Shown here in pieces: positions 33,500-42,623 of a stretch of 64,000 nt of DNA. Positions within the stretch are counted from its first letter, which is position 1, and every line of letters starts with the position of its first letter. Below the pieces are notes generated by a model. That model saw only the letters and a program-made list of their open reading frames with translations, had not been told where the DNA came from and did no database searches. The stretch covers positions 248,001-312,000 of the forward strand of contig NZ_SNUJ01000001.1 in the NCBI RefSeq assembly GCF_012027395.1. Direction: 5' to 3'. The position numbers were made by a program, and so were the translations under genes. The stretch is from Thermococcus sp. LS1. Its GTDB lineage: Archaea > Methanobacteriota_B > Thermococci > Thermococcales > Thermococcaceae.

Positions 33500-34036
33500 C
33501 TACTTCTTCGACTTCCTCGGTTTCTTCCTGAGGCCGAGCTCGATCTCGAGCTCCTCTATGCGCCTCTTGAGCTCCTCGACGACGGCGGTGTTATCGTACT
33601 GCATGAGCATGTTGCCACATATCGGACACTGGAACTCGTACTCCATGGCCTCATCGAAGGTGAGCTTCGGATGGCCTGGAGTGCCACAGTGGTAGTAGAT
33701 CTCGCTCGTCTCTTCCTCGAGCATCTCCTTGAGCTTCTTAAGCTCGGCCATCTTTTTGGAGCGGATTATCTCCGGAAGTCTCTTGGTTTCGAGGCGCCAG
33801 TAGTAGTAATACCAGCCGGTCTCCTTGTCCCTTATGCGCTTGAACTCTGCCAAACCCTGGTCGTAGAGCATGTAGAGAACTTTCCTGACGGTGTTGACCC
33901 GGATGCCGGTTATCTCTGCGAGCTCCTCATCCGTGGATTCCTTTTTCTTTTCGAGAGCCTTAATTACCTCAACGGCCTCCTCTCCGCCCATGTCCATAGC
34001 GAGTTCCAGGAGTTCCTTGTTCTTTCTCCTTGCCAC
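33500..34036 (-). CDS. tfe: Transcription initiation factor TFE, alpha subunit
   Basis: A 178-aa TFE. It has an N-terminal extended winged helix (about 1-90; [35 protein letters not shown]), an aromatic stretch GWYYYYWRL, and a C-terminal zinc ribbon with paired Cys (YYHCGTPGH and [10 protein letters not shown]; the first pair is C-x4-H/C-like). TFE stabilises the open promoter complex with TBP, TFB and RNA polymerase. GGAGGT 7 nt upstream supports the GTG start at 34036 over TTG 34084. A strong TATA-like CTATATATAC is found at about 34114-34123. Confidence 0.93.
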   Translation of the reverse strand: MARRKNKELLELAMDMGGEEAVEVIKALEKKKESTDEELAEITGIRVNTVRKVLYMLYDQGLAEFKRIRDKETGWYYYYWRLETKRLPEIIRSKKMAELKKLKEMLEEETSEIYYHCGTPGHPKLTFDEAMEYEFQCPICGNMLMQYDNTAVVEELKRRIEELEIELGLRKKPRKSKK

Positions 34037-34178
34037 AATAACGACCTCCAGAGAATATTTGACCACCCTGGGTTTAATCCCCAATGTTTGTCCAATAATA
34101 GACTATATGGACTGGAGTATATATAGGTTTTTGTCATATTTCCAACGCCAATGAACAGAAAAGAACGTTGAGTGAGAA

Positions 34179-34463
34179 TCAATCGGTAAAGTACTCATTG
34201 AGCAGCTCCTTGGCGGAGGGCTTGTAAAGCTCTATTACCTCAATGTCCTCAATGACATTTCCTTCCCTGAGCTTGAGCCTGACTTTACCACCGTAAACCT
34301 GGAGATCATCGAGCATGCCGTATATTGCGTCCTCAGCTTCCAGCGGGCTCTTAAACTTCATGACGTATTCTCCGCTCTGGTCGATGAGTTTAACCCAGTA
34401 CTCGTTCTTCCTCTTGAATGGCCGGGTAATTTTTGGTTTGAAGTTGTCCACTATGATTTCCAA
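34179..34463 (-). CDS. Small conserved protein of unknown function
   Basis: A 94-aa mixed alpha/beta, charged protein with no membrane segment or cysteine. It starts at TTG 34463 behind GGAGGTG. Visible pattern: two beta-hairpin-like segments (YWVKLIDQSGEYVMKF; GGKVRLKLREGNVIEDIEVIEL) around a helix (PLEAEDAIYGMLDDL). I do not recognise the family; it appears to be a stand-alone gene between tfe and the PfkB kinase. Confidence 0.65.
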   Translation of the reverse strand: MEIIVDNFKPKITRPFKRKNEYWVKLIDQSGEYVMKFKSPLEAEDAIYGMLDDLQVYGGKVRLKLREGNVIEDIEVIELYKPSAKELLNEYFTD

Positions 34464-34532
34464 ACTGAGTCACCTCCGAAATCGGGGTTCACTGCTCTCT
34501 TAACCATTTGGGGTTCAATCTTTTAAGGGTTT

Positions 34533-34570
34533 CTAAAAAACTTAGGTCGGGGGCTGGGGCCCAGACTCGG
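34533..34570 (-). terminator. Intrinsic terminator after the PfkB kinase gene
   Basis: Downstream of the kinase stop on the minus strand is the perfect hairpin CTGGGGCCCAG (34554-34564) followed after about 13 nt by a run of six T (A-run at 34535-34540 on the plus strand). This combination fits archaeal and intrinsic termination. Confidence 0.5.
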
Positions 34571-34576
34571 AGGGAT

Positions 34577-35470
34577 TCACTGGACTCGGAAGGGCAGTTC
34601 AAGACCGAGTTCTTCAGCAACCTTGACGACCTTCTCCAGCGGAACTATGGCCGTTCTTGCACCAACTTTCTGAACAGTCAGGTAAGCAAGCAGCATTCCC
34701 AGTTTAGCCGCATCCTCCAGGTTCCATCCATTGAGAACGCCGTATATCAGCCCAGCATCAAAGGAATCACCTGCACCCGTCGAATCGACGACCTCTGCGC
34801 TCAGCCCCCTGACTTCGCAGACATTTCCGTTCTCATTCCTCAGCAACGCGCCCCCGCCGTTGAGGGTCACGATAACGTTTTTCGCCCTGGCTTTGGAGAG
34901 GTCGAGCTCGCCGAACTTCCTCTTGAACTCATCCTCGTTCATTAGGAGGTAATCGACCTTCTCCTCGATTTCCTCAGGAAGATACGCTTCCCCTATGTCC
35001 AGAGAAACGGTTATGCCCCTCTCGTGTGCGAAATTAACTACATTAACTATGACTTCGGGGGGATTTGAAGAGAGGTGGATGTGCCTTGTCCTGGCAAGGT
35101 AGTCAAAATCGACCTCCTTCATGAGGTTAGCACCGGGATACTTCACTATCCTCTTGTCCTCCCCGTGTATCATGGCCACTGCTATCCCCGATGGAGCATC
35201 GACGACTCGTATACCGCCCGTATCAACGCCTATCCGTCTGAAGTAAGAAAGGTGCGCCTCACCTATCTCGTCCCTTCCGACGGCACCGAGAAAGCCCGTT
35301 TTCAGTCCAAAGTGGGCCAGCCAGGAGACCGTGTTGGCTGCCGCTCCGCCCAGACCGAAAAAGGCCTTCTCAGCACTCACCTTCTCATGAAACTCTGGAA
35401 AGCGCTCGACGAGCATTATGATGTCGTAGTTAAGGTTGCCGATTCCTATCACGTCGAACTCATCGCCCAT
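34577..35470 (-). CDS. PfkB-family sugar/nucleoside kinase
   Basis: A 297-aa ribokinase-fold kinase. It has the N-terminal [31 protein letters not shown], and the C-terminal anion-hole/catalytic motif [12 protein letters not shown]. Thermococcal members phosphorylate nucleosides, ribose-1-phosphate, inositol or sugars; the substrate here is not assignable. GGTGA precedes ATG 35470; GTG 35479 is in frame. It has its own terminator and is divergent from the ACT-HTH regulator. Confidence 0.87.
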   Translation of the reverse strand: MGDEFDVIGIGNLNYDIIMLVERFPEFHEKVSAEKAFFGLGGAAANTVSWLAHFGLKTGFLGAVGRDEIGEAHLSYFRRIGVDTGGIRVVDAPSGIAVAMIHGEDKRIVKYPGANLMKEVDFDYLARTRHIHLSSNPPEVIVNVVNFAHERGITVSLDIGEAYLPEEIEEKVDYLLMNEDEFKRKFGELDLSKARAKNVIVTLNGGGALLRNENGNVCEVRGLSAEVVDSTGAGDSFDAGLIYGVLNGWNLEDAAKLGMLLAYLTVQKVGARTAIVPLEKVVKVAEELGLELPFRVQ

Positions 35471-35612
35471 CACACTCACCTCTGAAAAGTAGGATACGGG
35501 TGCCCCCGTTAATAACCTTGCGGTGCTCTAAAAGAGAAAATCCATAGTCCTCATGTAGGGGAAAGATTTAAATATCCATTCCTACCCATATATGAGTAAG
35601 AGGTGAACAAAA

Positions 35613-36206
35613 ATGATGCTCATACTCGAGGCCTATTTCAAGAACTATCCTGCCAGAAGGAAGGTTGCAGAGTTCCTCTTCGAGAACGGCCTCAGTGTAA
35701 AGAACGGGAAGATATACCTCAGAGACGTTGAGGTGCCGATAAGCGAGCTGGCAAGGATCATTGGCGTCAACAGGAAGATAGTCTATCACACGATAGAGTA
35801 CATCGAAAAGACCTATCCCCTCAAGCTCATATTCGAAAGGCTCAACCCGCTGCCGAGCCTGATAGACGTCGCCCCGCTGATGGGCTGGGAAGTGCTCGAG
35901 ATAGAGCTGGAGAAGGACGCTTATTTAACCGGATTTTCGAAGGTTCTGGAGCTGCTGGCGAAGAATGGAGTTCCAGTAATGGAAGTCTTCAGCAGAAACC
36001 TCCGCGAGGAGCCGAGCAAGCTCTACATAGTCATCGACGGAACGCTACCCGTAGAGGTCTTCATGAAGGTCAAGGAAATGGAGGGCTTCAAGAAACTCAT
36101 CCTCCACACGCCGGAAAAGGACAAGGAAAAGTTCGTCTGCAACTACTGTGAGGTCAAGTACTGCCCCAAGAGGGTGCTCCTCGAGAGGAGCGAGGTCAGC
36201 CAGTGA
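35613..36206 (+). CDS. Regulator with HTH and ACT-like domains and a Cys cluster
   Basis: A 197-aa protein: an N-terminal helix-turn-helix (about 10-65; [26 protein letters not shown]), then an ACT-like ligand domain (about 85-175), a pattern of archaeal regulators of amino-acid metabolism. The C-terminus has [12 protein letters not shown], three closely spaced cysteines that could bind metal or sense redox state. GAGGTGA precedes ATG 35613 and a TATA-like TTTAAATATCC lies at about 35567-35577. Its effector and targets are unknown. Confidence 0.82.
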   Translation: MMLILEAYFKNYPARRKVAEFLFENGLSVKNGKIYLRDVEVPISELARIIGVNRKIVYHTIEYIEKTYPLKLIFERLNPLPSLIDVAPLMGWEVLEIELEKDAYLTGFSKVLELLAKNGVPVMEVFSRNLREEPSKLYIVIDGTLPVEVFMKVKEMEGFKKLILHTPEKDKEKFVCNYCEVKYCPKRVLLERSEVSQ

Positions 36207-36471
36207 CCTTGAAGCCTTCCAGCCCTTCAGGTTCTTCCCATTTTACCTCAACACGTGTGACCCTCGCCAGGGGCGGTCCTTGGTGGGCCCAGCCTATTAG
36301 AGCCTCAACCCTCTCAGGGTCGCCCTCCACTACAGCCTCCACGGTTCCATCAGGCAGATTCCTAACCCACCCACTCACGCCCAGCTTTCTCGCTTCCCTC
36401 TGCATGCTCCATCTAAAACCAACCCCTTGAACGCGGCCGTAGATTTTAAGGTGTGCCCGCACCCGCTCCAT
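36196..36471 (-). CDS. acyP: Acylphosphatase
   Basis: A 91-aa acylphosphatase, hydrolysing carboxyl-phosphate bonds such as acetyl or carbamoyl phosphate. The phosphate loop [10 protein letters not shown] with the catalytic Arg, and the Asn in [11 protein letters not shown], are both intact. ATG 36471 starts with [16 protein letters not shown]; nine upstream in-frame codons are less plausible. The gene is convergent with the regulator (11-bp overlap) and divergent from cutA. Confidence 0.94.
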   Translation of the reverse strand: MERVRAHLKIYGRVQGVGFRWSMQREARKLGVSGWVRNLPDGTVEAVVEGDPERVEALIGWAHQGPPLARVTRVEVKWEEPEGLEGFKVTG

Positions 36472-36544
36472 ACCACATCCCAACGATACTAACCCCACAA
36501 CCGATTTAAGCTTATCCGTCGAAAGTTCACTAGGAGGTGAGATA

Positions 36545-36859
36545 ATGGAGATGATATTCGTTTACACGACATTCCCGGATTGGGAGAGCGCCGAAAAGAC
36601 CGTTAAAACTTTACTCGAGAAGAAGCTCATCGCCTGCGCCAACCTAAGGGAGCACAAGGCATTCTACTGGTGGGAGGGAAAAATCGAAGAAGATAACGAA
36701 GTCGGTGCGCTCCTCAAGACGGACGTGAGCAAGTGGAAGGAGCTACGGGAGACGATAAAGGAACTCCACCCCCACACCGTGCCGCTAATAGCGAGGATAG
36801 ACGTCGACAAGGTGAACGGGGAGTACGCGAAATGGCTCGAGGAAGTTCTGGGGCAATAA
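36545..36859 (+). CDS. cutA: Divalent-cation tolerance protein CutA
   Basis: A 104-aa CutA1, an extremely stable trimeric ferredoxin-like fold protein linked to copper and other divalent cations. Signatures: [32 protein letters not shown], and [22 protein letters not shown] lies 4 nt before ATG 36545; ATG 36551 is the other option. Its 3' end overlaps the DUF99 gene by 28 bp. Confidence 0.95.
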   Translation: MEMIFVYTTFPDWESAEKTVKTLLEKKLIACANLREHKAFYWWEGKIEEDNEVGALLKTDVSKWKELRETIKELHPHTVPLIARIDVDKVNGEYAKWLEEVLGQ

Positions 36860-37440
36860 GGAAGGTGAAGCCCCAGATTAGGGTCGTAGGTTTTGATGAC
36901 GGAACCTTCTCCTTTTCTTCAAAACTAGAGCGGGAAAAGACAGTTCTAATCGGCGTCGTCATGAAGGGCTCCCAGGAAGTAGTCGGCGTTCTCTCGCGCT
37001 GGATAACCGTCGATGGGCGAGATGCGACGAACGCGATGATAGACGCCGTTAAGAGCTCGCGCTTCAAGGATTTGAGGATCATCATGCTCAAGGGGATAAC
37101 CTACGCGGGCTTTAACGTCGTTGATTTGGAGATGCTCCACCGGGAGACGGGACTTCCAGTGATAGTCGTCGTCAGGAAGAGGCCGGACTTGAGAGCCATG
37201 GAGGAAGCACTGAGGAAGCACTTTTCTGATGCTGAGGAGAGGATAACCCTACTAAGAAAAGCGCCACCTCTGGTGGAACTAATCCCCGGAAGGCTCTACC
37301 TCCAGGCGGTCGGCCTTGACTACGAAAGGGCTACTGAGGTGGTCAGAGTAACCACAAAAATCGGGCTCACTCCAGAGCCCCTTAGACTGGCCCACATGAT
37401 AGCCAGTGCCGTGATAACTGGCGAGAGTACAAGGGAGTAG
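36832..37440 (+). CDS. DUF99 family protein (UPF0215)
   Basis: A 202-aa DUF99 protein, a family related to endonuclease V-like folds. Conserved parts visible: [54 protein letters not shown]. An RNase H-like nuclease activity on nucleic acid is suggested by fold relationship only. The start is uncertain: ATG 36832 inside cutA gives a 12-residue extension before the conserved [12 protein letters not shown]; a start nearer 36862 is possible. Overlap with cutA suggests cotranscription. Confidence 0.85.
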   Translation: MARGSSGAIRKVKPQIRVVGFDDGTFSFSSKLEREKTVLIGVVMKGSQEVVGVLSRWITVDGRDATNAMIDAVKSSRFKDLRIIMLKGITYAGFNVVDLEMLHRETGLPVIVVVRKRPDLRAMEEALRKHFSDAEERITLLRKAPPLVELIPGRLYLQAVGLDYERATEVVRVTTKIGLTPEPLRLAHMIASAVITGESTRE

Positions 37441-37470
37441 GTTTATAAGTGGGTAGGAAAAGGAAAAATC

Positions 37471-37535
37471 GACCGATGATGGCAACAGGGTAGCTACCGA
37501 AACTTGATGTGGAAGCCGTTCCAGTCTGAGGTCTC
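37471..37535 (+). ncRNA. Candidate box C/D guide sRNA
   Basis: In the 93-bp gap after DUF99: box C ATGATGG at 37476-37482, D' CCGA at 37497-37500, a 3-nt gap, C' TTGATGT at 37504-37510, D CTGA at 37526-37529. The internal boxes deviate from consensus as they often do, and the guides are 14-15 nt. A TATA-like TTTATAAG at 37442-37449 is centred about 26 nt before the expected 5' end, supporting an independent transcript. The 3' end abuts the stop of the Usp gene on the other strand. Confidence 0.5.
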
Positions 37536-38370
37536 ATTCGCACGGAACCAGGAGCACCGGGATTTTTGAATCTCTTATAACCCTCTCCGCCGTGCTCCCA
37601 AGGAGTAGGTCCTTTATGAAGCTCCTTCCCTTCTTGCCGATAACTATAAGTGTGGCTCCCTTCGCCAAAGAGGTTCCTATTATGGCCTGAGAGGCAGAAC
37701 CAACGAGAACCTCAAGTTCAAACGGCGCCTTTATTCCCTTAGCTGACTTCTCGAGGTTCTTCTTGGCAACATCTATGTTGTGCTCGAGCTCTTCGACCTT
37801 ACCATAATCAATGGAGTGAAGGAGTATACCCTCGTCCACGAGTTCCTCGAACTCCTTGACGATCTTTATTATCTTTATTGAGCACTTGGAGAAGTCCAGC
37901 GAGACGAGGGGACGCTTAAAGATTTCGGCACAGTCCACGGACAGCTCGAATTTATCATCGCTCTTCAAGTACTTAAGGAGGAGAACCGGCCTTTTGGTGG
38001 CTCTGGCGAGGTTCGATGCAGTGCTGCCAACGAACATTGTTCTCCAGATATTCTCGCCCATGCTCGGAATAACTACGAGATCGATATCGTTCTCTTCGGC
38101 CACCTCCGCGATCTCTATCGAAGGAATGCCTATCCTCACAATTGGGTTTACCTTTACGCCTTTCGTCTCCAGCTCTCTAGCGAGCTCCTCCAGCTTTTCG
38201 CGGTAGATGTCTTCCAGCTCGAAGGCCTCAAACTCGGCGACAGTTATGTCAACGACGTGAATGAGGTGGAGCTCCCTGACCCCCAAAGGGAGCAGCTTGG
38301 GAATACAGTTCCGAAGAGCGTGGAGCGAAACGTCGGAAAAGTCCGTTGGATACAAAATCCTTCCAAACAT
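37534..38370 (-). CDS. Universal stress protein with two tandem Usp domains
   Basis: A 278-aa protein with two Usp domains. Domain 1 (about 1-145) starts ILYPTDFSD and has VVIPSMGENIWRTMFVGSTASNL. Domain 2 (about 155-278) ends with LIVIGKKGRSFIKDLLLGSTAERV and PVLLVP; it keeps the G-x2-G...GS loop better, so ATP binding is likelier there. GAGGTGA precedes ATG 38370. The Lrp-type gene lies 50 bp upstream on the same strand, so it may be cotranscribed with or regulated by that factor. Confidence 0.87.
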   Translation of the reverse strand: MFGRILYPTDFSDVSLHALRNCIPKLLPLGVRELHLIHVVDITVAEFEAFELEDIYREKLEELARELETKGVKVNPIVRIGIPSIEIAEVAEENDIDLVVIPSMGENIWRTMFVGSTASNLARATKRPVLLLKYLKSDDKFELSVDCAEIFKRPLVSLDFSKCSIKIIKIVKEFEELVDEGILLHSIDYGKVEELEHNIDVAKKNLEKSAKGIKAPFELEVLVGSASQAIIGTSLAKGATLIVIGKKGRSFIKDLLLGSTAERVIRDSKIPVLLVPCE

Positions 38371-38419
38371 CTTGGTCACCTCGGTATTAATTTGGACGTT
38401 GATGCTTATTATCGTTGCT

Positions 38420-38959
38420 CTAGACATGCTTGTATTTCATCCGAGTTGTAAACAGTTTTGGACTGGAAACCGCCGGTAGTATCAGGGTTTTCTGGAGTAT
38501 ATCCCTCCCCTGAAGAAAGTCATCGATGGTTTTTTTGAGCTCCTTGAAGTCCTTGTCGAAGAACTTGATAACTGCGTCGTATTCCCCCATGTACTCATCT
38601 ATCTCGAAGACCTTTTTGTGGGATATTGCTTCCTCCATGAACTCGGCGATTTTTTCTTTCGGTGCATCTTCCCGGAACTTGATGAGCACATCAGCCGATG
38701 CCAGGCCAAACTCCTCAAAGATGAAAAGGGCCATTATCCTTACGTAACCCCTCTCCTGAAGGCTTATCCTGTGCCTCCTTGCTGTGGGGACAGAAACACC
38801 CGTTATCCTAGCAAGTTCCGTGTCAGGAAGTCTGCCGTTCTCTCTTAGCGCAAGAAAGATCTTAACGTCCAGGTCACTCAGTTCACCCTTGCTCATCTCC
38901 CTCCAGAACTTTATGTCCTCCGGATTCCAAGAATAGGATTTTTTCTTTTTGTTCATCAT
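38420..38959 (-). CDS. Lrp/AsnC-family transcriptional regulator
   Basis: A 179-aa protein with an N-terminal HTH (about 25-80; LSDLDVKIFLALRENGRLPDTELARITGVSVPTARRHRISLQERG is its span) and a C-terminal alpha/beta RAM-like domain (about 85-165) with GEYDAVIKF. The first 22 residues are a Lys/Trp-rich extension unusual for Lrp. Start ATG 38959 has GGTGGC nearby; ATG 38956 is next. Effector is probably an amino acid, by family; targets are unknown, with the adjacent Usp gene and nitroreductase region as candidates. Confidence 0.85.
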   Translation of the reverse strand: MMNKKKKSYSWNPEDIKFWREMSKGELSDLDVKIFLALRENGRLPDTELARITGVSVPTARRHRISLQERGYVRIMALFIFEEFGLASADVLIKFREDAPKEKIAEFMEEAISHKKVFEIDEYMGEYDAVIKFFDKDFKELKKTIDDFLQGRDILQKTLILPAVSSPKLFTTRMKYKHV

Positions 38960-38997
38960 ATCGTGCCACCTAAATAAAGAATTTGGAAAAAATAGAC

Positions 38998-39303
38998 TTA
39001 AGTTTTTTGATTCTTGATAATTCTAGCAAGTTCCCTTGACAATTCATCGGTCAGCTTCACGAACTCCTCACTGTCGTACATCAGGACATCAATGGCCTCT
39101 TCAACAAGTTCCTTAAGCTTGAGTATTTCCTCGCTGACCTTCCCTTCCTCCTCCATGATCTCTATGAGTCTTGAAGCTGCATCGAGTAACCTTAACGGAC
39201 CGTAAAGCTTTGGTTCATCTATGCAACCCCTGGCGCTTGTTATCAAGAATGCCAAGAGCTGGAAGTGCCGGTCACTCAAAAGGCCTTCCGTACTCTTCAA
39301 CAT
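38998..39303 (-). CDS. Small helical protein (DUF6092-like)
   Basis: A 101-aa all-helical protein with LLSDRHFQLLAFLITSARGCIDEPKLYGPLRLLDAASRLIE as its conserved-looking N-terminal half; from memory this resembles the DUF6092 family. A very good AAGGAGGTGG lies 4-5 nt before ATG 39303, inside the nitroreductase gene, whose end it overlaps by 32 bp. A single Cys in SARGCIDEP is the only notable residue. Function unknown; coupling to the nitroreductase is suggested by the overlap. Confidence 0.7.
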   Translation of the reverse strand: MLKSTEGLLSDRHFQLLAFLITSARGCIDEPKLYGPLRLLDAASRLIEIMEEEGKVSEEILKLKELVEEAIDVLMYDSEEFVKLTDELSRELARIIKNQKT

Positions 39304-39796
39304 GGACCACCTCCTTCAGCGGTCTCCTCCTCGGCGGCTTTGGCCAGACCCTAGGATAACCAAAAATGAGAATGAGAACCGGCTCCACATGCTCTGGAAT
39401 GTTTAAAAGTTCCTTGAGGGCCGTTTTGTTAAAGGAAAGTACTGGACAGGAGCCTATCCCCATAGAGTACGCCGCCAGCATCATATTCTGAGCCGCCATC
39501 GAGATGTCCATAAGAGCGCTTTCCTCTCCGAGCTTTCCGCCCCTTTTGGCCAGTTTCGTGTTTATGCAGAGCACCACCACCGTCGACGGGTTTCCAAACA
39601 GCCCTGGAGAGACCAGCTTTACCCTCTCGATGTTGTCCCGTTCCCTGACCACAATAAACTCCCAAGGTTGAACGTTGCTTCCGCTTGGAGCCCATATCCC
39701 AGCCTCAAGGATTTTCTTCAAGTCTTCTAGGGGAACCTCCCTCTCCTGAAACCTCCTGACGGCCCTTCTGCCTTCTATTGCTTCCATTACCTCCAA
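39272..39796 (-). CDS. Nitroreductase-family FMN oxidoreductase
   Basis: A 174-aa nitroreductase. FMN-site signatures: EGRRAVRRFQEREV (the RRxxRxF motif), APSGSNVQPWEFIVV, MDISMAAQNMMLAAYSMGIGSCPV and LILIFGYPRVWPKPPRR. Members reduce quinones, nitro compounds or enones with NAD(P)H, or act in dehalogenation-like reductions; the substrate is unknown. TTG 39796 has GGTGA 6 nt upstream; ATG 39787 is an alternative. It lies 12 bp after the NicX/M29-like gene on the same strand, at the end of the racemase/DUF917/Opp run. Confidence 0.85.
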   Translation of the reverse strand: MEVMEAIEGRRAVRRFQEREVPLEDLKKILEAGIWAPSGSNVQPWEFIVVRERDNIERVKLVSPGLFGNPSTVVVLCINTKLAKRGGKLGEESALMDISMAAQNMMLAAYSMGIGSCPVLSFNKTALKELLNIPEHVEPVLILIFGYPRVWPKPPRRRPLKEVVHVEEYGRPFE

Positions 39797-39808
39797 CTTA
39801 GTTCACCC

Positions 39809-40849
39809 TTACTCCTTGAGAAGCCTCTTCTCCAACTTCTTCAGTTCGGGATAAACGTACTCGCCGTCCTTTATGATGTAATTCCCGTCGCCTTTGACAG
39901 TCGGGGCGAGGCATATGCCATCTGTGTGGCTCTTTGCGGGGCCAAACTTGCCCTTAAAGCTCTCGGCCTGGTTCCCAAGACCCCATTCAACGGCTCCCCA
40001 GACGCGCTCGTCCTCAAGGATATTTCCCGTGAGCTTTGCTCCCGGATTACACCCGTAGGACAGATGAGCTACGTTGAACATGTTTGGATCGTTGAAGCTA
40101 CGCAGCCATCTCTCGAAGAACCTCGCCTCCCAGCCTCCCTCTACCCTCACGACCTTTCCTTCCTCAACCTCAAGAGTAATGGGCTCCTTTAGTATCCCGA
40201 GCTCCTGGGGGGGCCACACAGAGCCGTCGAAAACGATGGTTCCATTTATAGTTTCTTCTACGGGTGCCCAGTCTACCTGACCAAAGAGCATGTAGTCTCC
40301 GGGTCCTTTAACGTCACCCTCCGTGAACACGGGCCTCTCGGGATCGTTCTCGAATTTCACATTCATTCCGGCAGGACTGCTTATCTCCATCCTCCTGCTT
40401 TCTCTCGTTATCTTTGCCAGAACCCTCTGGAACTCAAGGAGAACCGAGACGTTTATCCTTCCGATGTTTCGGACCATCATGTCTCCCGTCATGCCAACGA
40501 GGCAGATATAGCGCACCTTCCCTTCAGCCATAACCCTGTCCCAGGGAGTCGAGTAGAGGAGCCAGCTCTTGTTGAACTCTATCCACACGTCTGCATTCCT
40601 CAGCGCCGCTTCAAGAGGCCTCATGGGAAGGTAAGGGTCCGCGGCCTTGCCAACATGGGGCGGCATCGAGTACCACAGAACGAGGGGCTTCGCTCCCACG
40701 AGCTTCGCCGCCTTGGCGGTAGCTTCGACCACGCTCCAATCGCTTCCCGTATCGGCCGTTATGACAACGCTCTCTCCGGGAATAACCTTCATGACATCTT
40801 TAACCAGTGTGTAGGCCCCCTCCTGAATCTCTATCGAAAGCTTATTCAC
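39809..40849 (-). CDS. M29-like aminopeptidase / NicX-like family protein
   Basis: A 346-aa protein resembling the COG2309 family, which contains M29 metallo-aminopeptidases (aminopeptidase T) and the NicX 2,5-dihydroxypyridine 5,6-dioxygenases. Visible features: the Rossmann-like N-terminal half (VVITADTGSDWSVVEATAKAAKLVG), GLGNQAESFKGKFGPAKSHTDGICLAPTV in the C-terminal metal-site region (acidic and His residues in E-x-HxD order), and LEVEEGKVVRVEGG. GTG 40849 overlaps the racemase stop by 8 bp, so it is coupled to it. Context with racemases and DUF917 favours a heterocycle or small-amide role over general peptidase activity, but that is inference. Confidence 0.72.
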   Translation of the reverse strand: MNKLSIEIQEGAYTLVKDVMKVIPGESVVITADTGSDWSVVEATAKAAKLVGAKPLVLWYSMPPHVGKAADPYLPMRPLEAALRNADVWIEFNKSWLLYSTPWDRVMAEGKVRYICLVGMTGDMMVRNIGRINVSVLLEFQRVLAKITRESRRMEISSPAGMNVKFENDPERPVFTEGDVKGPGDYMLFGQVDWAPVEETINGTIVFDGSVWPPQELGILKEPITLEVEEGKVVRVEGGWEARFFERWLRSFNDPNMFNVAHLSYGCNPGAKLTGNILEDERVWGAVEWGLGNQAESFKGKFGPAKSHTDGICLAPTVKGDGNYIIKDGEYVYPELKKLEKRLLKE

Positions 40850-41504
40850 CCCTCATCCCCCCAAGTTCCACAATATCCTCCACAATCTTAACCGCCGACG
40901 CCACGGGGTCTATGATGGGAACATCGAAGAAGGGCTGAACTTTCTCTGCAAACCCAGCGAGCCCCGTGCAACCCAAGACAATAACGTCAACACCGTCCGA
41001 AATGGCCAGAGCTATTTCCTCCCTAAGGAGGCGTATCGTTCTGTTCTCATCGATGCTTATTTCCGGAACTGAGATGTCTATCCCCCTTATACTTGTCACT
41101 CGTTTCTCCATCCTGTACTTCAATATCAATTCCTCGAAGAGGGGTATCGCCGTCTTTGAGACTGTGACTATACCCGTTTTCCTTCCAAGAACTGAGGCTA
41201 TGGCAAGGGAAGCCTGACACGGACCAACCGTAGGGGTCGGGATAAGGGAGCGGATGACATCAACGGCTGGATCGAGGCAGCAGTTGACGATTATCCCATC
41301 GTATTCTTCATGGAGTTCCACGGCTTTTCTAACTATAAGCGGGAGAACCTCGGTCTCGGCAGCCCTGTTCTCTATTGACCTAGGGCCCCTTTCCAAACTT
41401 ACGACCTCTATATGAGTACCCTCGGATGCAAACATTTCGTAGATTCTCTTGTCGGATTCGTTCCATTCCTCCGTTCCAACGGGGTTTATAACGAGCAGCC
41501 TCAT
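40842..41504 (-). CDS. Asp/Glu/hydantoin racemase family protein, copy 1
   Basis: A 220-aa racemase-fold protein with the two catalytic-type cysteines of the family: NCCLDPAVD (about residue 75) and LGCTGLAGF (about 180). INPVGTEEWN at the N-terminus and PTVGPCQASLAIAS are typical of hydantoin racemases, which invert 5-substituted hydantoins. AGGTG precedes ATG 41504. It is separated from the DUF917 gene by 22 bp. It shares family but not close sequence with the second racemase at 42.6-43.3 kb. Confidence 0.85.
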   Translation of the reverse strand: MRLLVINPVGTEEWNESDKRIYEMFASEGTHIEVVSLERGPRSIENRAAETEVLPLIVRKAVELHEEYDGIIVNCCLDPAVDVIRSLIPTPTVGPCQASLAIASVLGRKTGIVTVSKTAIPLFEELILKYRMEKRVTSIRGIDISVPEISIDENRTIRLLREEIALAISDGVDVIVLGCTGLAGFAEKVQPFFDVPIIDPVASAVKIVEDIVELGGMRGE

Positions 41505-41526
41505 GGGAACACCTCAAAATATGAAT

Positions 41527-42609
41527 TCAACGGAGACGCTCCTCTATGGGAACGTACTCCATGTCGAGTCCCAGATACCTCGGCCCAAAGATCTCCAGGC
41601 CCTTTGGAGTCCTCCACAGTTCTGGGGCCGGGAATCCAACAACAACGTACTCGTTTCCTTTACTAACATGGGGGTTGGTCACTGGATGTCCGTCTGGGGT
41701 AAGCACGGATATGAGGTCAGGTATGATGACGTCAATCTCCCCGTTCCTCCAAGAGATTAGGTTTTCATTCTTGTACCAGACCCTGTACTTCTCTCCCTCG
41801 AACTCCCCGGTTCCCTCAAGCTCAAACTCTCCAACGGTGAATCCCCCCTCCTCACGCCATTCGGTCTCTGTAGCAACACCCCTGAAGAGTAAGAAGCCGT
41901 TCCCGGCTTTAATCAAGGCCGCTATTGGGTCCTCCCCATTCTCTCTGGCGGTCCTCAATGCCCGACCCATGGTTAGAGCGTGGCTTATGGCATCCTTCAC
42001 GACCGCGTTTCTAAGCTCTTTTCCCCTGACTGGATGTGACGTGACACCAACGTTGGTCTTTATTGACGATGCTATGGCTCTGACGAGTCTCTCAGCCTGA
42101 AAGTCGTCTTTAACACGCCCCACCACTATCTCGTCCCCATAGGGTGTGACAACGGCAAACGGGGCCATCTTAACGCCAACTATGTAATACGTAGTATGTT
42201 GCAGCTCCGGGACTGACCTTCCAGCAGGATCGCCGTCCACTATGGGCCTTCCAAGCCTCGCTGCCGTTGCCAGTGCAGCCGCGGTGTTTGCTCCTCCAAG
42301 TTCGGTTGAAATAACTGCGGCAAATTCTTCCCCCATGAACTCTTCCAAGACCTTATAGGAACGAACGGCTTCACCTTCTTCGTAGACCGACCTGACTTTC
42401 TCACCAGCAAGTGAGCCGACAAAATAGGGCATGGGTACTATGCCATCGTCAGGAACCTCTTCAAGGCCTACCAACCTGAACTCGTTTCCTTCATCGAGTT
42501 CCTTTTTTACCATCCTCCAGCCCTCTTCGGGGTCACCGCCGCCACCCGTCCCAAGGACGGTGCAACCCTCCAAAAGGTCCTTCAAATCCTGTTCCGTCAA
42601 CACCTTCAT
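41527..42609 (-). CDS. DUF917 (S-methyl thiohydantoin desulfurase-like) protein
   Basis: A 360-aa DUF917 protein: N-terminal GCTVLGTGGGGDPEEGW, central TELGGANTAAALATAARLGRPIVDGDPAGRSVPELQ, and a beta-rich C-terminal domain. The family is annotated as S-methyl thiohydantoin desulfurase-like and is often encoded beside hydantoinases and hydantoin racemases, so a role on hydantoin-type rings is plausible but unproven here. GGAGGTGG precedes ATG 42609. It lies between the two racemase genes on one strand with short gaps. Confidence 0.85.
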   Translation of the reverse strand: MKVLTEQDLKDLLEGCTVLGTGGGGDPEEGWRMVKKELDEGNEFRLVGLEEVPDDGIVPMPYFVGSLAGEKVRSVYEEGEAVRSYKVLEEFMGEEFAAVISTELGGANTAAALATAARLGRPIVDGDPAGRSVPELQHTTYYIVGVKMAPFAVVTPYGDEIVVGRVKDDFQAERLVRAIASSIKTNVGVTSHPVRGKELRNAVVKDAISHALTMGRALRTARENGEDPIAALIKAGNGFLLFRGVATETEWREEGGFTVGEFELEGTGEFEGEKYRVWYKNENLISWRNGEIDVIIPDLISVLTPDGHPVTNPHVSKGNEYVVVGFPAPELWRTPKGLEIFGPRYLGLDMEYVPIEERLR

Positions 42610-42623
42610 ACTTCCACCTCCAG

